A stretch of 10,772 bases of DNA from Bacteroidota bacterium (GTDB taxonomy: Bacteria; Bacteroidota; Bacteroidia; Bacteroidales; UBA12481), in assembly GCA_030592205.1 (NCBI GenBank), contig JAUVKA010000089.1, positions 1 to 10,772 of the forward strand, read 5' to 3'. Made by a program: the position numbers and the translations under genes. The notes under the pieces were generated by a model. That model was not told where the DNA came from, did no database searches, and saw only the letters and a list, made by a program, of their open reading frames with translations. Shown in pieces: positions 1 through 5,751 of the stretch (positions are counted from its first letter, which is position 1; each line of letters begins with the position of its first letter).

Positions 1-322
1 ATGTCATGCCCGCTGCCTTTGCCATATCAACCCATTTAACGGCATCAAATTTTACCGGGTTAAATTCCGGAAGGAAGAGATCATAGGTTTCAAGGGGTAT
101 CTGGGCTGTGGTACGTATCCATTCAGCATGATTTGTCCCTTCATCCCATTCACCGGCAGGAACGGCATAAAGCCCCCAATGAATAAACATCCCAAAACGC
201 GCATCTCGCCACCATTCCATGCGAGCATCTTTTTCCTCGGATGTTTCAGCTCCGGGTTGATAACTACTTGTTTGACAGGCTGCCAAGGCTGCTAAAACGA
301 ATATTATTAAAGTCTTTCTCAT
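1..322 (-). CDS. GH29 alpha-L-fucosidase, lipoprotein (N-terminal part, cut by window edge)
   Basis: This is the first 107 residues of a secreted glycoside hydrolase that should remove terminal alpha-L-fucose from glycans. Residues 1-16 form a lipoprotein signal peptide ending in the lipobox LAAC, with Cys16 as the lipidated residue, so the enzyme is probably anchored in a membrane facing the periplasm or outside. Residues 37-59 (WWRDARFGMFIHWG, then YAVPAGEW) match the N-terminal signature of family GH29, including the conserved FIHWG histidine of the fucose-binding pocket. NPVKFDAVKWVDMAKAAGM at 88-106 fits the start of the (beta/alpha)8 barrel. The catalytic nucleophile lies beyond the edge and cannot be checked. 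The start at 322 is chosen because it gives a compact signal peptide; an in-frame ATG two codons upstream (328) is equally possible. No Shine-Dalgarno is seen. There is no functional link to the metal-uptake genes upstream. Confidence 0.87.
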   Translation of the reverse strand, partial: MRKTLIIFVLAALAACQTSSYQPGAETSEEKDARMEWWRDARFGMFIHWGLYAVPAGEWDEGTNHAEWIRTTAQIPLETYDLFLPEFNPVKFDAVKWVDMAKAAGMT

Positions 323-376
323 GTGCATCAAATATTGAATTCTACATCAAATAAAGTTAGACTAAAAATTACATCT

Positions 377-390
377 ATTAATGTATTAAT
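377..390. promoter_or_regulatory. AT-rich palindrome upstream of the fucosidase gene
   Basis: ATTAAT-GT-ATTAAT is a direct and inverted repeat of a self-complementary hexamer, 55 bases before the fucosidase start. It could be an operator or simply AT-rich sequence. No convincing Bacteroidota -33/-7 promoter was found beside it. Confidence 0.25.
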
Positions 391-463
391 GTCATTTTTT
401 CGTCACTCGTCACCCGTCACTTGTCATTCGTCATTCGTCACCCTTTCGTCACCTTACGTCACC
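391..463. repeat. Degenerate 7-base tandem array (GTCAYYC on plus strand)
   Basis: GTCA begins at 391, 402, 409, 416, 423, 430, 437, 448 and 458. The six copies from 402 to 437 are exactly 7 bases apart, with units such as GTCACTC, GTCACCC and GTCATTC; the flanking copies are 10-11 bases apart. On the minus strand the unit reads roughly TGACGAR. Because 7 is not a multiple of 3, the TGA in successive units falls in all three frames. The array overlaps the end of the permease gene: its last sense codons (GTG ACG) and its stop codon lie in the most degenerate unit. No hairpin terminator is visible in this gap, so the array takes the place where one would be expected. Confidence 0.85.
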
Positions 464-1302
464 TTTTTTTTTATCTGATAAACCAATCCGCTTATTATAA
501 GAATTATACCTAGAAATAGGATGAGTACTGGTGATGCTGGCAGATCCCATGTCCAGGATACCCAAAGTGCTGGTATGGTTAAAATAACTGTGAGTAATAA
601 TCCAGCCAGGATTCTGGCTCTCCAGGTAGAAAAGAACAATAGGGTGGTGGAGGCTGGAATAATTAGAAAAGCAAATACGGTAAGAATACCACCAACCTGA
701 ACGGCTTCAACAATCACCAGCCCAAAAGTAAAATAGAATAGGAAATCCCACCAATTTTTTCTTTTTGACTTGTATGAACTATTATCATAGTTATCAGTCA
801 GATTCATCATGTTTTTTCGGAAAACCCAATGAAAAAGAGCTACAATCAACACCATTCCGGCCAATCGCAATACTTTGTCCCAACCAACCCAGAGAATGGC
901 TCCGGTTAGCATATCGTGAATATGAACATCACTGCCGGCTCCTTTATCCAGGATGATCACCATGGCAGTGGTTGCAACAGCATAACTTATTCCGATCAGG
1001 GCTTCAAGAGGAATTCTTATTTTTTTGCTTTTCAGTAAGGAGAATAGTCCGGCTGCCAAGGTTGTAAATAGAAGGGAAAATAAATATTCTATGAGATGAT
1101 GCCCTTCTTCATGTCCCCCGCCATTTATCGTTTCAGGCCATAATACAATTGCAAGAGTACCTCCTAAGGCGGCAATCTGGGCCAAAGCAATATCAATAAA
1201 AACAATTTCTCTTTTGATAACATGAATTCCAAAATAGACAAGGATGCCTCCAAGTATTAAGGTGGCTGCCAGGGGGGCTATCATGAAGCTAATTATTTCC
1301 AT
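454..1302 (-). CDS. Metal (zinc/manganese-type) ABC transporter permease, second of two
   Basis: This 282-residue integral membrane protein belongs to the ABC-3 (ZnuB/TroC/MntB) permease family, which carries divalent metal released by a periplasmic binding protein across the inner membrane. Eight or so hydrophobic segments are visible from residue 3 to 277. VFIDIALAQIAALGG at 34-48 is the family's early conserved helix, and FGLVIVEAVQVGGILTVFAFLIIPA in the second half is the well-conserved region near the coupling helices. A loop at 61-69 (GGGHEEGHH) has three histidines and two glutamates and could bind metal. The gene begins 13 bases after the other permease, so the two are co-transcribed and probably form a heterodimer. 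The 3' end is odd: an A9 run is followed by codons inside the heptamer array. Zinc or manganese specificity cannot be told from the permease. Confidence 0.92.
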   Translation of the reverse strand: MEIISFMIAPLAATLILGGILVYFGIHVIKREIVFIDIALAQIAALGGTLAIVLWPETINGGGHEEGHHLIEYLFSLLFTTLAAGLFSLLKSKKIRIPLEALIGISYAVATTAMVIILDKGAGSDVHIHDMLTGAILWVGWDKVLRLAGMVLIVALFHWVFRKNMMNLTDNYDNSSYKSKRKNWWDFLFYFTFGLVIVEAVQVGGILTVFAFLIIPASTTLLFFSTWRARILAGLLLTVILTIPALWVSWTWDLPASPVLILFLGIILIISGLVYQIKKKVT

Positions 1303-1315
1303 AAGTTCATATCTT

Positions 1316-2140
1316 TTAAACAGAAACAGTTCTTTTTCTCAGAATAACCCACAATGTGAGTATTACTGCCAAACTTCCCAATAGGCATACAATGGCAGGT
1401 CCGTTAGAAATATTCAGACTATAAGAGAGCAAGATTCCTGTAACTGATCCTGTTGAGCCAATGATCCAGCTGCCAATCAGACGTTTTCGCCAATTATTTG
1501 TAAAAAGTGTTACGGACACAGCAGGGGCAATCAAAAGTATGAATATCAGGAAAATGCCGCCGATTGGGACTGCCTTAACAATCACAATTCCAAAGGTCAT
1601 GTAGAAAAGCATATCATATAATCTGGTTCTGTTTATTGATGAATTCTCAGATTTATTTAAGGAAATGGATTGGAAACGCTTTTGAAAAAACACATGAATT
1701 GCTCCTATCAGAGAGAAAAGAAGAAGGCTGATCCAGACGTCTTTCCAGGTGGTCCAAAGTATATTTCCGGTAATAGTTTTGGAGATGAAATTGGATCCTC
1801 CGCTGATTCTCTCAGCCAGCAAGAGTGCCAAACCCAGTCCCAGGCAGTAAATAATTCCAATGTATGCTTCCTGTGGCACTTTCTGATCGGCAAACTTTGT
1901 TAGTGCGAAAATGCCTATCACTACAATGGTAAAGAAATATGAAGTCATTTCTAAGCCTAAAGATTCTTCACCGAATCCCACAAGTAGTCCAATCATGGTT
2001 CCGAGTGCAGCCACCTGGGCCACTGCAATGTCAATAAAAATAATACCCCGCGAAAGGATGTGGTTACCGAAATAGCCAAGGATTATTGACAGAAGTACAC
2101 TTATCACGATTGGAGGGCCTAAAAACAGCAGGGTATTCAT
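1316..2140 (-). CDS. Metal (zinc/manganese-type) ABC transporter permease, first of two
   Basis: A 274-residue ABC-3 family permease and a clear paralogue of the gene that follows it. Both share the IIFIDIAVAQVAALG-type helix (here residues 33-47), the G-NILW-T-W motif in the middle (here near 125-132) and the FYMTFGIVIVKAVPIGGIFLIF block (about 180-200). Around eight membrane segments are visible. It lacks the histidine-rich loop of its partner: the equivalent stretch, near 56-64, is acidic and glycine-rich without histidine. The start ATG is only 4 bases after the stop of the binding-protein gene, which implies translational coupling. Two-permease systems are known in the TroCD type of metal transporter, but there an ATPase gene sits in the same operon; here it does not. 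Confidence 0.92.
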   Translation of the reverse strand: MNTLLFLGPPIVISVLLSIILGYFGNHILSRGIIFIDIAVAQVAALGTMIGLLVGFGEESLGLEMTSYFFTIVVIGIFALTKFADQKVPQEAYIGIIYCLGLGLALLLAERISGGSNFISKTITGNILWTTWKDVWISLLLFSLIGAIHVFFQKRFQSISLNKSENSSINRTRLYDMLFYMTFGIVIVKAVPIGGIFLIFILLIAPAVSVTLFTNNWRKRLIGSWIIGSTGSVTGILLSYSLNISNGPAIVCLLGSLAVILTLWVILRKRTVSV

Positions 2141-2144
2141 AAGA

Positions 2145-3194
2145 TTAATTTATTGCACTTTTTATTTCACTTATCCAATAATCCATCAGGTCGAAGTTGT
2201 TGCCAATCTTCTCCAGGCCACTGACAAACATTGGAAGGTAAACTGCCTGGACACCTGTTTTAGCTTCAATCATTTGAGGTGATTTTTTTTCGAAATAACT
2301 TGCAACAAGCATGACTTTTATGTTTTGATTCTTAATAAGCTCTATCATCTTCTGCACATGTTTAGCCGAAGGAGGAATACCCGGTTTAGGTTCGATGTAT
2401 CCTGAGATCACCAATCCGAATGTTTCTGCAAAATAGGCCCAGTTTTTATGATATGCAACCACATTGGAGCCTCTTAAGGGCATAGCTTCCTTCAACCATC
2501 CGCCAAGATGATTACGTAATGGCTGACCTTCGTAATCATTTTCACGGAATTCGAAAAGTGTATGGTTTTCAAGCATTTTACCCAAGGCATCTCCTCCAAA
2601 CAATTCAACCAGTTTGTCGCCAAATAATGCCCTGTCAACCTTGTCTCTGAACTGAAGCCTGTTTTGCTGGTAAAATTCTGAATTAGATGGATCGGTCTTA
2701 ATCAGGCCGATTGTTATATTGTCTGCAATAATTTTCCAGTTCAATGGCCCCGTATTAATATGAGGATTTCCCATTAAGTGTACATCACCTTCAGTTCTGT
2801 CTGCTTTCTCAACTTTTTGCAGAATATTTATTCCATCTGAAACCGAAATAAAACCATCAGCTCCGTCCATCACTTTTCTGTTTCTGGCCTTGTCAAGAAG
2901 AGTGGATGACCAAGTCTCCAGGTCCATACCTGTAGTTATCCATACATCAGCTTTTTTAAGCATCATGGCATAACTTGGCTTTGGAGGTACAAAATGCGGA
3001 TCCTGCGCTCCCTGTGCAATATATTCTACGGTAACTTTATCTTTACCAATCTCTTTTGCGATGCTGGCATAATCAGAGAAACTACTAATTATTTTTATCT
3101 GCCCTGATATTGGCATGGCTCCCGCAAAGATCAGGATGCTTAGGCAGATGAGCAATGAAGAATTTGTTTTTAGAGTTTTATTGCTTGTTCTCAT
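2145..3194 (-). CDS. Metal-binding periplasmic protein of ABC transporter (ZnuA/TroA family)
   Basis: A 349-residue cluster A-I solute-binding protein that captures a divalent metal, most likely zinc or manganese, and delivers it to the permeases. Residues 1-32 are a signal peptide (basic start, hydrophobic 14-27, ending SGQ). Expected ligands are in place: His67 in GAQDPHF, His145 in GNPHIN, His249 in VVAYHKNWAYFAETFG, and an acidic residue near 335 in NFDLMDYW. Between the second and third histidines there is an extended stretch (about 190-240). The long histidine-rich loop typical of many zinc-specific members is missing; only His139 lies near it. I prefer the start at 3194; an in-frame ATG at 3245 would add 17 residues before the signal peptide and lies inside a hairpin. 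The gene follows the outer-membrane gene and precedes the permeases. Confidence 0.92.
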   Translation of the reverse strand: MRTSNKTLKTNSSLLICLSILIFAGAMPISGQIKIISSFSDYASIAKEIGKDKVTVEYIAQGAQDPHFVPPKPSYAMMLKKADVWITTGMDLETWSSTLLDKARNRKVMDGADGFISVSDGINILQKVEKADRTEGDVHLMGNPHINTGPLNWKIIADNITIGLIKTDPSNSEFYQQNRLQFRDKVDRALFGDKLVELFGGDALGKMLENHTLFEFRENDYEGQPLRNHLGGWLKEAMPLRGSNVVAYHKNWAYFAETFGLVISGYIEPKPGIPPSAKHVQKMIELIKNQNIKVMLVASYFEKKSPQMIEAKTGVQAVYLPMFVSGLEKIGNNFDLMDYWISEIKSAIN

Positions 3195-3227
3195 AATTTC
3201 AAATTTTCTTTGTTTTATATTTTTGAA

Positions 3228-3264
3228 CCTCAATTCCAGCCCCATAGCAGGGGCAAGCTTGAGG
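3228..3264 (-). promoter_or_regulatory. Two-layer intercistronic hairpin
   Basis: An outer stem CCTCAA/TTGAGG (3228-3233 with 3259-3264) encloses an inner stem GCCCC/GGGGC (3239-3243 with 3250-3254). It lies in the gap between the outer-membrane gene and the binding-protein gene, and no U-run follows it, so it is not a standard terminator. It may protect the upstream message end, cause partial attenuation, or separate expression levels. It buries the alternative ATG at 3245, which argues for the downstream start at 3194. Confidence 0.45.
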
Positions 3265-3269
3265 GCTAT

Positions 3270-4601
3270 CTAATAAGCTTCATGTTTATGTGTTCCCATG
3301 GCCCAGCAAATCTGTAATAAGAGGCTGTGGTCAGAAGGCAGTTCATAACTCATTGGTGCTGGCATAAATAAGTTTCTCTGGTTGTACTGATATTGAAGTC
3401 TGAAAAATACAAACTCACTCTGCCAGAAGTCAAGTGCCATAGTATAGTCCCATTCATATTGATCATCAGACATGATATCTTCCGAAAAGCCTATACGACC
3501 GGAGATCCACCAACGGGAAGATAGTTTATTCTGAATTGAGGAGTAAAAACTCTTGCTGCTCAGTGTTTCTTCTGTCATCTGATAAGTAGCATAGAATACT
3601 TCAGATTTCCAATCGAATGTCCGGTATTTGGCACGACCTGAAGGGATCCATTTGAATACCAGTCCAAGGCTGTTTACCGTTGACCATAAAGGAGTATCCA
3701 GTGCCAGAGCTGTAGGGTTCTTACCTACAACCGAGTTGAGGCTGAACTCAAAAAAACTGTTCGGTCCTACATCATAAAAGTTTTTTAAATGACCTACTCC
3801 CTGTAGTACCCATGGTGAACCTGATGCAAACATTTCCGGAACACTGCCGTGTACACCTGCTATCTCCAGGCTTGAGGCATCAGCCCACAGTAGCTGGGGT
3901 AACAGGAAGTTAGCTGCAACACCCGGGCCGCCAAAGTTTGCATTCCCAAAATAATTGACCAGTGCCCTAGGTCTGTCGAATTGTGGCAAAGCATGGTCGT
4001 GATAGCGGTTTAAAGGGCTAAATTCAGGATTGAATATCCCTAATTTTAGGTTCATGTTTAAAGGAAGGTTCAGTAGCTCAATATAAGCTTCCTCAACACT
4101 AAACCCTTCTTCGGAGAAGGAAATAAATGTTTTTCCCCTCGTGAAGGGATCAAGTGCGGATTCAAGTCCAAGCTCAATTTCACGAAGAAAAATACCATTA
4201 TTTCCATATGATTTATCTCCCGGGGTGTTGATGAAAGGATCATCACTATTCGACCCTCCAATAAAGAAATCTCCGCCGAGGCTAATATTGGGATTCAATC
4301 CTTGTTGTCTTCTTGTTCCACTATGGAATTTTTTATTGAGATCCAGGTTCTCCACTTTTTCCTGTTGTCCCAGCTCTTTGGCATGATCCATTAATTCCTT
4401 GAGGCGATCAGCTTCTTTCTTTGTGTTCACATAATTTTCAATATCCAAAACAATGCTGTCGATCTCCGTCAATGATCGTTCCCTCGCATGGCGGCGGGTC
4501 TGTTGATCACGACCATGTTTTCGTGTTTTGTTTTGTTGGGCATATCCTGCGCCTGAAAATATCAACAGGCTCAGGAAAAAGAGAAATATCTTTTTATCCA
4601 T
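3270..4601 (-). CDS. Outer-membrane porin-like protein of the metal-uptake operon
   Basis: A 443-residue secreted protein. Residues 1-21 are a signal peptide with an AGYA|QQ cleavage site. A strongly basic, histidine-containing stretch follows (25-43), then a predicted helix or coiled coil (about 44-85, rich in Glu, Lys and Leu). From about 105 onward the alternating polar/aromatic pattern is that of an outer-membrane beta-barrel: GIFLREIELGLESALDPFTRGKTFISF (136-162), then EEAYIELLNLPLNMNLKLGIF (170-190), a porin-like strand pair. The chain ends in an aromatic residue, as BAM substrates usually do, with a His-rich tail (THKHEAY). RYHDHALPQFDRPR (199-212) is another histidine-bearing segment. 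As first gene of the operon it probably lets metal or a metal complex through the outer membrane. It has no TonB-dependent receptor plug or TonB box that I can see. The family name is not certain. Confidence 0.78.
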   Translation of the reverse strand: MDKKIFLFFLSLLIFSGAGYAQQNKTRKHGRDQQTRRHARERSLTEIDSIVLDIENYVNTKKEADRLKELMDHAKELGQQEKVENLDLNKKFHSGTRRQQGLNPNISLGGDFFIGGSNSDDPFINTPGDKSYGNNGIFLREIELGLESALDPFTRGKTFISFSEEGFSVEEAYIELLNLPLNMNLKLGIFNPEFSPLNRYHDHALPQFDRPRALVNYFGNANFGGPGVAANFLLPQLLWADASSLEIAGVHGSVPEMFASGSPWVLQGVGHLKNFYDVGPNSFFEFSLNSVVGKNPTALALDTPLWSTVNSLGLVFKWIPSGRAKYRTFDWKSEVFYATYQMTEETLSSKSFYSSIQNKLSSRWWISGRIGFSEDIMSDDQYEWDYTMALDFWQSEFVFFRLQYQYNQRNLFMPAPMSYELPSDHSLLLQICWAMGTHKHEAY

Positions 4602-4639
4602 GGTAATAATTCTGTTAGGTTTTGTTTAAGATTTTTCGG

Positions 4640-4691
4640 TTAAAATTAGGGTTGATAAAAACTTTTTCAAGGGTTTCAACCCTAATTTTAA
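4640..4691 (-). promoter_or_regulatory. Inverted-repeat operator enclosing a candidate promoter of the metal operon
   Basis: TTAAAATTAGGGTTGA (4640-4655) is repeated perfectly in inverted form at 4676-4691, with 20 bases between. On the minus strand a Bacteroidota-like promoter fits in it: TTG (4670-4668) at about -33, a 19-base spacer, and TAATTTTA (4648-4641) at about -7, where TAnnTTTG is the consensus. That would start the message near 4634, about 33 bases before the ATG at 4601. The hexamer AGGGTT occurs at 4648-4653 and 4670-4675, 22 bases apart (two helical turns), and inverted at 4678-4683, forming a second palindrome AGGGTTTCAACCCT (4670-4683). This looks like a repressor site, plausibly for a metal-sensing Fur- or DtxR-family protein; the regulator is not in the window. 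Confidence 0.6.
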
Positions 4692-4825
4692 GCATTCTTA
4701 ACATTTATTATTTACAGGATTTCATTCAGGGATCAACATATTCTGATTATATCCACAATATGGCTTCAGAATCATGTGTCAAATGCGGCAATTTACCTAA
4801 TCGATCGATTTATTACAAGATATTT

Positions 4826-4845
4826 ATCCTGATGTGGATCAGGAT
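4826..4845 (-). terminator. Hairpin downstream of the export operon (weak terminator candidate)
   Basis: ATCCTGAT, a 4-base loop and ATCAGGAT form a perfect 8-base-pair stem 96 bases after the stop of the LolA-like gene. No U-run follows on the minus strand, so it may be a processing or stability element marking the 3' end of the operon message rather than an intrinsic terminator. Confidence 0.35.
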
Positions 4846-4940
4846 TATAATACAGATATGTTTTCTTTGTATTTACCAGGGTTTTGCCGGGCTATGAACA
4901 AAACAGAAGCACCAGGAAGCGATAATCCCGTTTTCCGTTA

Positions 4941-5729
4941 TTATTGTCTTTCCAGAAAGGAAGTTGTGAAATATTCAGCCGGAACTTCTGGATTAAACTG
5001 GACCTCTTCCATATCCATTGTGCTGAACCTGTTGTTTTGTAGATTCTTAATTTCCATGTGAGTGACGAAGTACTTTTTATTATTCGTATCCAGCATTTTG
5101 ATACCTGAATAGCTCAACTCCTTCCATGGCTCTTCGTCCAAATCGAAGAAAAATGCTTTCCGGGGTATGTAGTCTTTTTTTGCTATCCACATGTACTTAA
5201 AGGCTATGCCTGTTTCATCTGCAATATCATCTGTTTTGGGTGTTACTTTAATCTTCCAGCACATGTCCTGGCCAATCTTTTCTTCAAGCTCAATCTTATA
5301 AAAGAAATCATCAATAGCACCTATGGCCAGATCTCCATTGGAGAATTCTGAACCCATGAAGGATTTACTTTTTTCAGAGCTGACTATCTTTCTCGTCTTT
5401 CTAATGGCTGGTAAGTGTATCCACATGTCGTCACTTCCGGTTTCATGATCGAAAATGAGCATGGCAATGCCTTTCACCTCAGCTGGTGATACGAATACAA
5501 TTACCCTTTTTTCCGTCCCGTCATCAAAAATCCTGGAGGCCATAGTTGTGACTCTTGTTCTTACATTACCCTTACCATCATTGATGTCGAGTCTTGTTCT
5601 TGATTCCAGACCTTTTAGTTTGGTGTTTTCTCTTGACTGCACGATGATATCCCTCGGTGTTAGATTATTCTGAGCCGGAAGCAATACAGGGAAAAGAAAT
5701 ATGGCTATTACTATGAGATACTTATTCAT
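4941..5729 (-). CDS. LolA-like periplasmic protein (outer membrane lipoprotein-sorting family) partnered with an MMPL exporter
   Basis: A 262-residue secreted protein. Residues 1-19 are a signal peptide ending LPA|QN. The body matches the LolA-like family usually annotated as outer membrane lipoprotein-sorting protein (COG2834). Its hallmark MWIHLPAIRKTRKI followed by SSEKSKSFMGSEFSNGDL lies at about 102-133, and the C-terminal strand pattern with FNPEVPAEYFTTSFL is also typical. Known LolA folds are half-open beta-barrels that carry an acyl chain across the periplasm; members of this group are commonly encoded next to MMPL/RND exporters. It has no lipobox and should be soluble. It is the last gene of the operon, 22 bases after the exporter. 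I infer that it receives lipid or lipidated cargo from the exporter; sorting of lipoproteins in general is less likely than a dedicated role. Confidence 0.87.
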   Translation of the reverse strand: MNKYLIVIAIFLFPVLLPAQNNLTPRDIIVQSRENTKLKGLESRTRLDINDGKGNVRTRVTTMASRIFDDGTEKRVIVFVSPAEVKGIAMLIFDHETGSDDMWIHLPAIRKTRKIVSSEKSKSFMGSEFSNGDLAIGAIDDFFYKIELEEKIGQDMCWKIKVTPKTDDIADETGIAFKYMWIAKKDYIPRKAFFFDLDEEPWKELSYSGIKMLDTNNKKYFVTHMEIKNLQNNRFSTMDMEEVQFNPEVPAEYFTTSFLERQ

Positions 5730-5751
5730 GATATTTTGTTTAAATATTATT

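Larger units (their letters stand above)
4602..4940. other. Intergenic region between the export and metal-uptake operons
   Basis: This 339-base stretch separates the end of the LolA-like gene from the start of the porin-like gene. It holds the promoter/operator at 4640-4691, the hairpin at 4826-4845 and a 12-base palindrome AATCGATCGATT at 4799-4810. Plus-strand reading frames here (for example 4622-4897, or one from a GTG at 4834 that continues into the LolA-like gene) show no recognisable domain or ribosome-binding site and I do not accept them as genes. No tRNA or known RNA fold was recognised. Confidence 0.6.

Noticed and set aside
391..463. CRISPR array at the heptamer repeats
   Set aside because: The repeat unit is 7 bases with no unique spacers and no cas genes nearby.
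3195..3245. Upstream ATG at 3245 for the metal-binding protein
   Set aside because: It adds a charged 17-residue extension ahead of a complete signal peptide and lies within a hairpin; the ATG at 3194 is the better start.
4622..5061. Plus-strand reading frames in the intergenic region (91 and 75 codons, the latter from a GTG at 4834)
   Set aside because: No recognisable domain, no ribosome-binding context, the second runs antisense into the LolA-like gene, and a stop interrupts any longer fusion. A decayed gene remnant cannot be excluded but is not supported.
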